From contig MNCI01027100.1 of NCBI GenBank assembly GCA_015680685.1, positions 685,838-749,837 of the forward strand: a DNA stretch of 64,000 bases, given 5' to 3'. This document shows, piece by piece, positions 1 to 11,772 of this stretch. The position numbers and the translations under genes are program-made. A model generated the notes under the pieces. That model did no database searches. It was not told where the DNA came from and saw only the letters and a list, made by a program, of their open reading frames with translations. Origin of the DNA: Gnetum montanum (lineage: Eukaryota > Streptophyta > Gnetopsida > Gnetales > Gnetaceae). Within the stretch, counting starts at the first letter, position 1, and each line of letters begins with the position of its first letter.

Positions 1-74
1 CCTAAGGATCTTCCATAGGAAGTGAGAGTTATTGGACCTGATAGGTAAGAAACCAAACATTACGGCCTCTTGTG

Positions 75-175
75 TAAGAGTGCATGAGGGAAAAACACTT
101 GATTTAGAAGCTTCAAGTAATAGGTTTGATTCTAGTGGACAATACTGAGTTATATAAAGTTCTAATTGGACTATA
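75..175 (+). repeat. SINE-like repeat, copy 1
   Basis: A stretch of about 100 bp resembles the segment at 426-525: both have an 'agctt'-type block, then a degenerate RNA polymerase III B-box-like string (aggtttgattctag, 122-135), then '..caat..tgagttat..aaagttctaattgg.ct'. tRNA-derived plant SINEs carry such an internal B box. The A box is not clear, and no poly-A tail or target duplication is visible, so this is a repeat family with a SINE reading rather than a proven SINE. Confidence 0.4.
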
Positions 176-425
176 TATCTTGGTATTTTTCACTTATTTG
201 GGGTTCCAACACTTTGATAGATTATACAAAAATTTTGCAATCACAAACTTGTCAATGTTAAACTTAAAGAATGTAATGATAGCTTCATAATATGCTACCA
301 TATTTTCAAATTGTTGGTGTAAAAACATGAATCATTGTCGACAATGAGAGGTAGTTATCGTATGCGCTGTAGACTACCTCTTAGTCTATTCCTTCCTAGA
401 TTACTTTATTCATAGTATAACATTG

Positions 426-525
426 AGGTATTAGCTTATGGGTAAGACTCTTAATCTGAAAGCTTTGTGCATTTGATTCTTGTGGGCAATGTTAAGTTAT
501 AAAGTTCTAATTGGTCTATTTATAT
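426..525 (+). repeat. SINE-like repeat, copy 2
   Basis: Second copy of the repeat at 75-175. It shares the string 'taagttataaagttctaattggtct' in gapped form and the B-box-like 'catttgattcttgtgg'. The two copies lie in the same orientation about 350 bp apart, with unassigned AT-rich DNA between them. A third, more diverged copy is at 53242-53330. Confidence 0.4.
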
Positions 526-669
526 TTTGGGGTGTACCTATATTACAATTATTTCAAGGTTCCAACACACCACCCACAAACCCCCACCCAAACAAGGCTC
601 TAACCAATTAACCATACATATTCTTCACCATGGCAATGACTTGATTGATTTTATAGTTTTCAAAACATC

Positions 670-1205
670 TTACAAATGTAAGCAGCAAGTACTCATAGAA
701 GAAACAAGCGTTGAGGAGAAGTAATAACGTAGCATATGATTTCTCAATTCATCCTTCAGCACTAACATCCGGTTGATGGTAACATCCTCCTTCACCACCA
801 CATACAAGAGATACATCTGCTGCCACGTTATTGCATTTTTCTTGTCTTTTACAAAGAGCCAGTAGTTGATCTCCATGACACCAAAATAGGGTTGCTGCAA
901 TAAGCTTAATATCACTCCACTAAACAACGCTCTCCAGGCACGATTCTAGTCATTTACAAAGTTAAAACAACCCCTGAAGATGGACTTGGGGTAAACAACT
1001 TTCTTTCCTGCAAGCTCAGACCTCGCGAGAAATAGAACCATGAAACACCGCTTCTAAGTTCTGGTAAAACGCCAAATATATACATATATATTTTTAAATA
1101 GCAATTACTGTAGGTGTAAAGGGCATTGTCCACCAAGGCCTCATCGTCCAAGAGCACAAACTTGATGACTGCTTCAAGGCCTAATTTCTTGAACTCTATA
1201 GCCAT
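670..1205 (-). pseudogene. possible host-gene exons, unidentified
   Basis: Two adjacent minus-strand open stretches read like ordinary folded-protein sequence rather than transposon. 1205-954 starts MAIEFKKLGLEAVIKFVLLD and later contains LRSGVSWFYFSR. 927-670 contains YFGVMEINYWLFVKDKKN and KEDVTINRMLVLKDELRN. Between '..NALYTY' and 'LRSGVSW' lies a 48-nt AT-rich segment with GT..AG ends, too short for a normal plant intron. The stretches are separated by a stop, so the gene is broken or multi-exon. DNA upstream of the ATG (1206-1480) is less AT-rich than its surroundings and could be an old promoter or 5' UTR. I do not recognise the family. Confidence 0.3.
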
Positions 1206-3430
1206 GACATATTTTTCCTATTCATAGTGTTGAGCGAGAGCAAAGTGCAACTTTGTCTTCGTTTATATTTGCTCATCCTTCGTCGTGCCGAAAGTAGACC
1301 TATCACGAACATGTGACCAGCGGTGCGAGGATGTCCTAGACAATGATAACAGTAATTTCAGAAGAAGCTGAGATTTCTTCCTCAAACAACAAACTTCCTT
1401 TTAATGCCTTGCAGCTTGATTACACAAACAGTTACGCAACCTGATGCCACGTATTTTTCCCGTGAAAACCAAATTTCGAACAAAAAGACATTCCACTGAT
1501 AAATGAAATTTAAAAACAATTTTAACCAAACCTTTTCAACCATATTCGAAATTTGAAAGAAAAATAGTGGTCGATTAGCATAACGAGAACGTTTTCAACC
1601 ACAAATAAGAAATATGCTTGAAAACCATGTGAACTCATTACTATATCTGGAATTTGAAAATAGGATAATACTAATGCAAATTCTAATCGCTGAATTGCAG
1701 TTAAACTGGAAAATAAGAATGACAATGAGCTCTTTGAATTTCTTTCGTAGTGGCGAGAGTGAAAAAAAAATAATAATAATAACGTGTGCATTTAATTCAT
1801 TTACGAAACTTTTCACCCTAAATTATTTTTTAGACAATTTTAAGACTCAGTCACATATCATGGCTTTTGGATCATGGCATTGTCGATATTTAAGTTAGTC
1901 AAATAGCTATGGTACACGGTATTTGTCACATGCATTATTTTCGAGTATAGCGTGGCTCCGCAATTTATCTACATGGTAATCAAGCAAACATTTGTAGCTT
2001 GGCATGTAGTAACCCCCAACTGTAAAGCGCACATAATAGATAATACTTGTCAATAGCCATGGTTTTGCAGGGAATACAATACATGTATATACAATTTGTT
2101 GAATATGAACCTCTATTTAATACCATGTTAAGATTTAATGACTTGAGGGTCAACAAGTCTAAGAAGACATATATCAACCAAAAAAAGACAAGAAGTGAGA
2201 CATAACATAGCGTATAACTTTGCAACTTCTACTCTCACTTATCATTTACAACTTGTGAAGTACTATGTACAAAAAGATTCATTCTTGTATAGTTTACTTT
2301 ATAAGTTGCTTATGGCCACTGTATACATCAAAATGTACATTGATTATTATCAAATTGACTTTATTGTTGATCTATGTTTTTTTCTTTGGACCTTAGGGCC
2401 TTCAAGTTACTGAATATTAATAGGTTTTACATCCATAGCAATGTTATTAGCATTTCTGACATTTTTAACCATGTCATTTATCTTCCTTCTTTCTTCTTTT
2501 GCAAACTAAATAAAGAAGCTTTTGAAATTGAAAAGCTTATCTTTATGCTAAGTTTTGGACTTGAGAGTTTGAGGAAATAACGGTTTCCCTTCAAGGCACA
2601 TTGGCATGATGAACTTGGTTATGGATCCATGCAAAGGAGGTTTGTAAAGGAAGGAGGATTTTGGTGATCAAAACATAGGGCATGTAGTTGTAGCCACAAG
2701 AGACTTGACAAGGCCAAGGAAGGGTGCAAGTGGATCTTTAATAAAGCAAGCAGAGAGTATGGGAGGTGGTAATTGGTTGATAAAAGGATAAATCTCCTTT
2801 GTTGATGTCATGTGAGGAGAGTCATGATTCAAGGCAAGCTCTCTAGGAAGGCTCTCAAAGTGTAGCATCAGTGATTCTACCATTCACTAATTAGCACCTT
2901 AAATAAGCAAATGTCGTCGGTCTAGGAGTTGCAAGCATGGGCCTTGAGGGCATAGTTGGGGATGCTAATACAAATGATCCTATTACTAATTAGAAGAATA
3001 TGATTTCAATGGAATTAGCACTCACTTGGCGAGTGGGTCAACTAATTATGCAAGTCAAGAAATGGATTTTGGGACATGTGCTCACCTAGCAGAAAATTAA
3101 TAGTAAGATGAAGATTAAGCACTAATTGGTGGTGTGAATATGCCTTTCCATCCTCCCTATTGAGTTATAGTTAGAGTGCATTTTATGTGGGATTGTGGAG
3201 ATTTTTGGAGAGCTCCTCATGATCAATCTACACACCTCCAACAACATCCTCAAGGTAGTTGTCAAGATTTGTGTGTGAATGTAGGAGGAGAATGAGATCA
3301 TTTTGCAAATTATCCTAGAAGGCCTACATGGACATTTCTACTAGAAGATCTTTTGTAATAACTAAACTAATATCTACAAAATTTGCATATAGAAGGATCA
3401 TATCTCAACTCTTTCTTCATTAAAATCAAG
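1206..3430. other. unassigned AT-rich intergenic DNA
   Basis: No domain, LTR end or RNA gene is recognisable. Short open frames here have low-complexity, hydrophobic AT-driven translations and are not called. From about 2600 the composition and A/G-rich phrases resemble the LINE-derived sequence that follows, so part of this stretch may be untranslated or ORF1 sequence of that LINE. Confidence 0.5.
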
Positions 3431-3439
3431 AATTTAATA

Positions 3440-5000
3440 ATAAGCATAGATGCATAACCGTAATCCAACCAACCCCACATCTAGCCAAATAAATCCTAGC
3501 CTAAAAACTCCAAACGCATCTACCATTCCACCTTCTGGACTAAGTACCAATATGATGCTTCACCCCACTACAACCAACCTATCTAGCCCATCCCCAAATG
3601 AAAGCTTTTTAGGGGACTTTTCAACTCGATAGAAGAAACCTATCCTCCAAGAAATGCATAAGGTTACAACTATGTTTGCAATAGAAGATGCGAATGAGGA
3701 ATGGCAATGGTTTACCCAAAAGAATCAAGGTAAAGAGGATGGAGGAGGAGGCCACTAACAAGCCCTCATTAATGCTCCACTATAGATGAAGGAAGGGCAG
3801 TTGAAGTAGGACCAATAGAAAAAATAATACCAAGGCCCACAAGTAATGAATTTTAAATTTGAGGGTCCAACCAAAGGATTGTCAAGTCAAGATAACTCAA
3901 ACGGCAAAGTCTTAGCCTGCACATCAACCTTGGATGGTCATTGAAAGGAGATAGACAAAGAAACTGTGGATGAATAGCAAGGTACTTTAGATGAACCCAT
4001 CCAAACTCTCTAGCATAACAACATTGAGGACAATCAAGAGATAGATAACCATGATTGGTTGGAATAGGTATGCATATAGATAATATTCCTCCTTATTTTT
4101 TCCCATTCCTTAACTCATGATTATGCTCACTTGGAATTATGTTGGTTTATGAGACCTAGAAAAAGCCAAGTTTCCCAAATTAATGATTCATGATAATTTT
4201 GTAGATGTTGCGTCATTACAAGAGACTAGGCTTGAGTCATTTTTGTTGGAACATTTGGTTGGGTTGGGTTGACAAGACTTTTTCTTACTCATGGTTATAG
4301 TTGAGGCCTAACTTGCCTCTAGAGAAACTATTTGACTTTTTATCAATATGTTGCTTCTCCTCATATGCTCAACATCATTGGAGAAAGATTCAAGGTCTTT
4401 AATGTCTATGGGCTTGTTTGCAACTCCCATCAATAGAACTTTAGGTAGGAAGTCTTCGCTATTAGCAAGAAGAAAAATTGGATTATTGGAGCTGATTAAA
4501 ATATTTTGTGAGGGTGGGAGAAAAAGTCAAGTGGCTTAGTCTAGAATGTGAAATATCAAATTTTTTATGATCTTAAGCAAGGAAGGGACATGGTAGAGTT
4601 GCACCTATGTTCTTATACTTAGTAAAGACCTTCTTTGGGTGGGCTTTGGATTGCCTCTTATCTAAGTAAATTTCTTTTTCTAGGATCTATATGGATCTTG
4701 CACTACCTAACCGGTAAGGCTCTCTCATAGCTATATTCTAATAATAGATTCATTTTGTGTGAATGGGGCAATAGATCATTTCCTAGGGCTGATTTCAAGT
4801 TTAAGAATGTATGATTACTCGATGAAAACTTTAGGAACAACCTTTCTTGAATCTAAGGAGAGGAGTTTAGAAGTTTTGGCAAGCATAATCAAAAGCAAAC
4901 TTGTCTTTTTCCTTTATTAAGACAACCAATTACAATGTAATTCAAATTCAAGTTAGAGAAAAAACCCTTCCAAATTAGGAAGAGATCATGGAGGATCTTC
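3440..5000 (+). pseudogene. LINE remnant: ORF1-like region and endonuclease
   Basis: From about 4115 the translation reads, with stops, 'LTWNYVGL..' then 'VDVASLQETRLE', the start of an L1-type apurinic endonuclease domain (usual form: W-N-x-R-G-L then ALQET). Further on come VFNVYGL and a segment like the W-x-I-x-G-D-x-N strand (NWIIGAD.N), and at about 4700-4800 an SDH-like region before '..FKFKN'. Upstream (3450-4080) is a Pro/Ser/Thr-rich stretch ending in 'FKFEG', plausible for LINE ORF1. Many in-frame stops show it is dead. The RT half is missing: recognisable sequence fades before element R1 begins at 5161. Confidence 0.6.
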
Positions 5001-5160
5001 TTATAGTAAAAATGAGGATGCCAACATTTAGATCATTGTTGGAACATTTTTGCTCTTATATGGAGTAGGCTTTATGTGGAGTGGATTAGGAGCTGGTTTG
5101 ATTACTTTAAGGTACCTAGGCATCTTGTATTAGGGATTTACTAATGTTGATAAGATACTA

Positions 5161-6049
5161 TGATGAATCATGGATTGGTTGCATTGACTAGGCCCCATCG
5201 ACTAGGTCGTGTCGACTAGGCCCCATCGACACATGATTTGATGCATTGATGTGGCCCCATCAATGTAGTGTTAGCTTTTGCCTATAAATATGCAATATCC
5301 CACCATGTTTAGGTAATAGGTCTTGTCATAGAGTAGCAGAGCTCTTGCAGTTTCTTTTCTCCAAAGTTTCAATATTTCTAGAGTGCCCACAATAGGAGTT
5401 ATTGAGTGTACAGATCTTTCTTTGAGCACTGCTATACCTGAGCATGGTAGTGTGCGTGGCAATAAAGATAAGCTTTTTAATAAACCTTGTAGCACTTTGG
5501 CTAGATTTAATGTTTTATTCGTACATTTAATGTTTTATGCAATTTTACTTAATGCTTTCAAGTAATTAAGCTAATTAAACTAAACTAAGCTAGCTAGGTT
5601 AAATAGCAATTAAGTAAGCACATAAATATGACCACTTCAAGCATGCGCATGATGCTTGGTAATCCCAAAAATGCTTAATGTTTGGTAACCCAGCAATGTT
5701 ATACATGTTCAAGATGTATACGAAAAGTGGGACTGGATACTTATGTTAGGATTAGTTAGAGATTAATTAATTAGCTAGATTAAATTAGCTATTAAATTAC
5801 TTCATTTCTCTATTTTAAGCACTAGGAACATAAAACATAAAATAATAAAAATCATATGCCTCAATTACACCTAACCATACCTTTGTACATCATGAGTGTA
5901 ATTGAGAAGACAACAAATGATTGTTAGGATAAGTTCTCTTTCTTAAGGCTAGTGTACCGGAAGATGAGGAGTCCATGAAATTCGATTGGATTGTGCATGA
6001 ATGCTTAGTGATTCGTATGGTTCAGCGTAGGGGTATTCGCCACTCATCA
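5161..6049 (+). repeat. R1 5' LTR
   Basis: Starts TGATGAATCATGG and ends CGCCACTCATCA, followed by the PBS. The U3 part holds repeated 'tcgactaggc'/'ccatcgac' words and ends in a TATA box (tataaata, 5283-5290). An AATAAAG polyadenylation-like signal lies near 5461, as in every LTR of this window. The stretch from 5283 to about 5880 aligns by eye with 14944-15430 in the 3' LTR. Confidence 0.85.
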
Positions 6050-6050
6050 T

Positions 6051-6068
6051 TGATGCTGTTGTCAGGGC
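6051..6068 (+). other. R1 primer-binding site (tRNA-Asp type)
   Basis: The sequence tgatgctgttgtcagggc begins one base after the LTR end. It is a decayed form of TGGCGCCGTTGCCGGGGA, the complement of the 3' end of plant tRNA-Asp(GTC). The position is exact and the better-preserved homologue is in element D (37663-37680). Confidence 0.7.
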
Positions 6069-6245
6069 ACTCTTTATGTTGAAACATGGGCTATCTAAGT
6101 TTAGTAAACATCATTAACATTTTTGGACAAACCCTAAGGTCAAAATCATCCTAAGAATAAATATAATCACATAAGCACATTGATATCTTATTTGTATTGC
6201 AAAATTTCTTCTTCTCATAGGTGAAATGATATTAAATTGCCAATG

Positions 6246-8650
6246 CCTCAAGAATGCAAGGTGGTGTATACTTATCGAGATGAGGATGTGCCTAACTTCA
6301 CCTTCATCCTACATTAGGATGAACAACTGCAATGGTGAGATATAGAAGACAACATTGTAATGCCTCCCAATCTATCTGTACTTAGGATGCTACTCCAAAC
6401 TCTTAGGAGGTTGGGCATCGAGGATCTTTAAGATGAGTATGTTGTGCATGATTATGATTATCAAGACTATTGTCCCACTAAAACACAACGCAGTAGAGAT
6501 CAACACCAAGAGAAGCATCATGAGATTATGAAGGGAAAATGGTTCACCAATCCCTTGTTCCTGCTTAACCAAAATGACAATGAGGATCCTCCCTGTGGGA
6601 GTTCTCAACATGAAGATTCTCCACCCTTTGATATTGGTGATGATGTTGTGACCTTAAATTTCCAATCCACTATTAATATTCCAGGTTCCAGTAAAAATGG
6701 AAGTCAAGGCAGGGGCTTGGACAAGGATCAAGATGACAAGAAAACTGACGAATGTGGTCATGACAACTGTAGAGGAGTTGGCAAACACCATGGTGGTGGT
6801 AGTCCTCCTCCCTCTTTGCCCTCTTCATCTACATCTTTTTCTTCCTCTTCTAGTTCTGACAAATGCTGTAGAAAAAATAATCATGACGAAGTTGAATAAT
6901 GGGACAATAATGATGATCACTGGGCCCACCATGAACGAAGAGGTAGTAGAGGACATCATTGACATCATCAAAATAATAATGATGATGAGCCTTTGTTGGC
7001 AACTTGAAGCATGCTAAATATTGCAAAGGCCATAAAAATTCCAACTAGGCATGTGAAAGATAGTCAAATCAAACAACTTGATATGAACAATTTTCCTAGA
7101 TTTGAGGGGGGATATAACTTTGATCCACAAACATATCTTCAAGCTTTTCATGATCCCTGTCACTTACAAAATATTGAAAATGATTGGCAAAAAATTAAAG
7201 CTATTTCTCATGACACTCATCAAGGAAGCAGAAAGTTGGTACTAGTCCTTGGAGCTAGAATCCATTCGCAGGTGGGGTAGAATGCTAGAGTTATTTAATG
7301 ATAAATACCAAATGTAATCTAGAGTGTCTAATCTAAGAAGGAAGATCCAAGGATAGAAGAAAGAAGATCATGAACCCTTGGACATCACCATGGGTAGATA
7401 CTATTATCTCATACATCGATGCCCTAGGCATGGTTATTCTCAGTGGAAACAACTTTGCCATATCGTATATGGACTTAGATAAAAAATAAGAAGGACTCTT
7501 AGGGTCTATGCCCAAGGGAGACTATCAAAACTCATAGCCCATCAGATTCAAAGCCTAATTGAGCAGGTAGCAAAAGAAGAAGGAGAGTTGAAGAAATAAG
7601 AAAGTGCTAAAGACTACAATAGGGATCCTTCCATCAAAATGAGGGAAGTCCAATTTTGTGATAGTGAAGAGGAGTCACCACTTGATGAGGTGGTGAACAT
7701 AAAGACTTTGCCGATCCAAAAATCTATGTTTGAAATTTTAGCCAACGTAGATAAAACATGGGATTTGTTGGATGAAAAATTCCAAACTACTCTAAAAATC
7801 ACCAAAGAATCAAGAGAGAGTAGAGTAGTAATCATGACCACAGGAGGCGAAAAGAAGCTAAATGTACCTACCAAAGGGGTAAGGTCAAAGTTGCTACAAT
7901 AGAAGTTGTAGAGACATAGTTAAATAATGATGGTGGGTATGACATTTGTCAATACAAATATCCTAAATGATGTTGCCTTGTCATGTCACACTTATAGGAA
8001 TTTGGGGTGTACGCATTGAATCCTAGACTAGCAAGAAGGCAAGCACCCATAAGATTGCCTTATCCTCAAGGCAATCCAAGGTAGTCCCACCAACAACAAC
8101 AAGCTTATTATCTAAGTAGAGCTCCACCACAACCATATGAACACTACCAATAGTGGCAACACCCACAGTCATGAGAAATGCCACCACCAAGGCAACAATA
8201 TCCTTATAGGCAACTGGATCTCTATGGGTACTATGTTCAACAACCAATGTCCCCATGTAACTCTTCTAGTCATGTTTCTTTTCAACACTACTACTACCTT
8301 CCAAAGTATCATAGAACTCATTCTCCATCTATTAAAGGGGAAACCCCATATCCATATCACCCTTCTCATCCTTTAGTACATGCTCCTCCACCCTCAACCT
8401 AATTACTTCTTGTTAGATCTATGTAGGATGAAATTCCACCAAGGCCACAATAATGTAATGTTACTAGGGTTGTTAACTTATTATAGCTAGCTTTCTAGCC
8501 TGGTGGTTCAAAACCCAGATCTCAAAAATGACCATTCTTCCAACCCAACAATCCTTCCAAATCCTCATAGACTAATGTGGCTAGCTGCCCTGTCTCTCCA
8601 TCATCCTCTACATCAAATCCTTTCGAGTACCCTTCAAACTAAACATCTTC
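6246..8650 (+). pseudogene. R1 gag remnant
   Basis: Capsid/gag protein of a Ty3/gypsy element, broken by stops and shifts. From about 7080 it reads LDMNNFPRFEGGYNFDPQ, then '..QAFHDPCHLQNIENDWQKIK', the same order as the gag domain (Retrotrans_gag type) of B-E. It continues through '..HRCPRHGYS' and 'LIEQVAKEEGE' equivalents to about 7600, a degenerate zinc-knuckle region near 7940-8000, and a Pro/Tyr/Gln-rich tail (8040-8400). The N-terminal acidic/Ser-rich region (6444-6899) is specific to this copy. Confidence 0.75.
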
Positions 8651-8699
8651 TAAGATCTACGTTATCATGTTAACCCACACTGTATTTGATTGGATCAAG

Positions 8700-9140
8700 G
8701 TTGGCAACCTTCCTAGGAAGAGATCTAACCCTGGAAGTCCTCTCATCTACTTGTAGATCGCTAGACATGAGCCATGCAAGGTTCTTCTTGATTTAGGTTT
8801 CGATGTCAATCTAATTTTCCATGACATGTACAGAGCATGGAACCTATTGCCTCTCAAGAATAGCAATATTTGTCTAAGATTAGTAGACCAATCAATCACA
8901 GTTCTTTTAGAACTTGTGGAGGACATTGTGACCACTATTTGTGGGTAGTCCTATCCTATTGATTTTCTAGTGATCAAGGTTGACAATTGCAAGGGATACC
9001 TCCCAATCACTATGGGAAGGTCATGGTCAAGCACTGTTGATGTGCAAATGGGCATCAAAGATTTATCCTTGGAAATTTTCAAGGAAAATGAATTTGGAAA
9101 GATTGAGAAGAAGAGAGTTCCATGCATGGCATCCAACAAT
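8700..9140 (+). pseudogene. R1 aspartic protease remnant
   Basis: Downstream of gag, the phrase VLLDLGFDVNLI (near 8780-8815) matches the retropepsin active-site block, usually D-[LT]-G-[AS]. Here the second conserved position is L and the Ala/Ser is F, so the site is probably inactive. The following text '..LVIKVDNCKGYLPI..GR' fits the rest of the domain. It lies between gag and RT, as expected for Ty3/gypsy pol. At least two in-frame stops interrupt it. Confidence 0.65.
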
Positions 9141-9209
9141 AACCACTAAAATTGTGTGTAGAAACTCTGATATGTCAAGAGCACATTCATCAAAGCATGC
9201 AACCAATGT

Positions 9210-9893
9210 ATAGATGAATTTGAAATTCAAATGTGCCTATACACAACAACAACAAAACAAGAGGGCAGCCAGTGGTTAATACCTAATTTTGGAAGTATCA
9301 CACTTTGCACGGAACCTACTGAGAGCCTGACATGTGCCTATGTTAAAGGCATGGATAAACTTGAGCAAGTCCATCAACAACTCTTTGATAATGCAAATGA
9401 TGATACCTATTGGGGAGAGTTGGAAATCCTCGAAAATTTTAAATAAAAGCCCTTAGAGTTGAAAATTCTACCTACCAAAATGGAGTATGCATTCTTGAAA
9501 AATGGCAAGCCTATAATAATCAATGCTAATCTTGCTCTTGAACAAAAATAGATGTTGTTAAGGATGGTGAACAAATGGCCAACAACCTTTGCTTGGTCAT
9601 ATCTTGAACTCATAGGGATCGATCCTAGGATATGCCAACATCATATCTACACTGATCCAATCATGAAGCCAAAGAGATAGCCAAAGTAGTGATTGAACCC
9701 CAGATTAAAGCATATCATTAAAGACAAAATCAAACAACTCCTCAAAGTGGGATTTATCTATCCCATTGCGGATAGTGAGTGGGTTAGCCAACTCATAATT
9801 GTTTCAAAGAAAGACGACAAGTGACGAGTTTGCATCGACTTCCAACTGTTAAATATGACAACATTCAAAGATCACTTTCCATTGCCATTTTAT
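9210..9893 (+). pseudogene. R1 pol: linker and truncated RT start
   Basis: Reads CLYTTTTKQEGSQW and later YWGELEILENF, then the entry of RT: a run equivalent to 'RRLNPKLK..K..KLL..GFIYPI', 'SEWVSQLIIVSKKDDK', and 'FKDHFPLPF' at about 9865-9893. The sequence then changes abruptly to AT-rich non-coding DNA. The catalytic palm (FMDD in element A), RNase H and integrase are missing, so this copy cannot reverse-transcribe itself. Confidence 0.75.
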
Positions 9894-11772
9894 TACCCAC
9901 CATTCATAATTATTGCCATTTTCCAATTTCTTAAATATTTTTTCTTTAGTTTGATGTGACTTTTTCATTATTATTTGCTAATAAAAGTGTCATATTGTCA
10001 ACATAACACAGTAATGCTATTGCTAGTTACTAATGATGGTTTGTGCTTAATATTTTTGTTTGCTAATTTCTGGTTTCTATTTTTGAATTTTAATGGCTTA
10101 TAACTATGATGGATTTCTATTTTCATGAAACAAGCAGTGAGTCTACATCATCCATCCATCTACAAACTCTATGGTTTTCCTAGTTTTGGGAACATGATAT
10201 CCCTTTTTCATTAAGAAAACCTTAACGAACTTGTCACCTTGGTAGTTTCCAAGCTTGAAAAAGATTCAAAGGTTTGAAAAGGGTGTGATTTCAAGGGAAT
10301 TCTCTACTCTTTGTGCCTCTCTGCTTACTTCAATGCATGTGTGTTTTTCGTAGATTTCTTACCATTCCATGTCAACCAATAATAGGAAGTTGAATAAGAC
10401 TTTGCATGTTGTGGTTTCCATCATAAAAAAAACATAATGGGACTTCAAAGCACACACCTTAGACAAAATAAATGAGCTACAAGCATTGGTTATGGGACTA
10501 GAAAGACATGCACTCATGCTTGAAGATCCCCTCTAACTAAGGCCCTTCCTCACTTTCTACTTCTTTTTTCTTCTTTAATAAGGAATTGTGGTTGTCCATG
10601 GGAGCATTCTTGTGTCTTGAGGGGGTGGACCGATCTTAGAGTAGTGATGTGAAGTCACTAAAAGTGGTTGGTTTTGGTCTGGACTAAGGTTGAACGTTAT
10701 CAGGTCATTTAGCCACAAATTCTACAAGGGACTTCATGTGACCATGATTGGGACATCCATTCTATTATCTCTCTCACCCGTCAATGCTCTCCATATCTCA
10801 CCTCGCTGTCAATTTTCATGTTTTTGTTTCTTGTCTTAGTTTGACGTGTTGAAATTCTTGAATAGATTCTTCTAGTTTGGTCCTTAACTTTTTGTAATCA
10901 TTAATCAACTATGGGATCCATGGATTCCTTTGTTGAGGTTATGCAAGGGCAAAGAGGGCATGTGTTGCTATGGAGAGGATCCATTTACATATCTCATGGT
11001 TTGGATAGTTAAGTTCATTACCCTTAGACATTGCCACAATCAAAATCTTTCATGTGCCCCATTGTGCATCCAATTGTATGCTGCTTCAGGCATTTTTTTC
11101 ATCAAATCTTGTTCTCTACTCATTCCTCCATTTTTCAAATATCAAAACCCTCTTCTAATGACTTCATTATGTCCTTGGCTTTTTGGGCTTTCATTTGACC
11201 CAAAATTCACTCAAAAGTCCTCGTTTCTCATTATTTTTAACAAAGTCAGTAGTGGTCAATAGTTGCATCAACTTGGCCTTGTCAATGTAGCCTAAAAATT
11301 CTATATATATTGCCCAAAACTATGAAAATTTTTGTCATTTGCTTCAAAACAAGAGGGGAGTTTTTGCAATTTTTCAAAGCCCAAAACCTTCTAGAGCCCA
11401 TAACTCTCACACTATTTGTCCAAATCACTTCGTTCTTTGATCCTGTAGCTACTAGAAGTAAGCTCTTAGTTGTGGGGGTTACAAACCTTAAGGTTTCCAA
11501 CAAAATTTTTTTGAAATTTGTCTAACTCCCCCAAAGGGTTAATGAATAAAATAACATTAAACCATCAATTTTTGAGAGTTTAACCTTTCCAACAAATTCT
11601 AGTGAATCTAAAATTAATTATTAATATTAAAATGATAATAAAATAATATTAAAATAATCAACCAAGTCATGATCACAACTTAGCCAAGTGTAACTATCCC
11701 AAGAGGTAAGGTATTCCCAATGTTTCAAGTTACACATTTAAGTGTTAATCCTTGGTCATGTTGTGATTACAG
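9894..11772 (+). other. R1 non-coding spacer before aORF
   Basis: No coding domain. It contains the block 'gttatgcaaggg..' to '..gagaggatccattta' (10938-10995), shared with A, B, D and E. A TATA-like stretch (ctatatatat, 11301-11310) is preceded by promoter words resembling the R1 LTR. The spacer ends with the acceptor-like 'tgtgattacag' directly before the aORF ATG. 11300-11480 aligns by eye with 46460-46640 of element A. Confidence 0.6.
11262..11310 (+). promoter_or_regulatory. putative internal promoter of R1
   Basis: The segment 'gttgcatcaacttggcc..gtcaatgtagcc' followed by ctatatatat mirrors the end of the R1 LTR U3 (gcattgatgtggccccatcaatgtagtg, then tataaata). It lies about 460 bp upstream of the aORF. 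The same relation holds in A and B, which is why I call it a promoter candidate. Function is inferred. Confidence 0.4.

Noticed and set aside
1522-2580. Several short AT-rich ORFs on both strands
   Set aside because: Composition-driven, overlapping on both strands, with no recognisable domain.
8023-8402. Overlapping open frames on both strands in the R1 gag tail
   Set aside because: Shadows of the Pro/Tyr/Gln-rich gag tail; repetitive codons keep several frames open.
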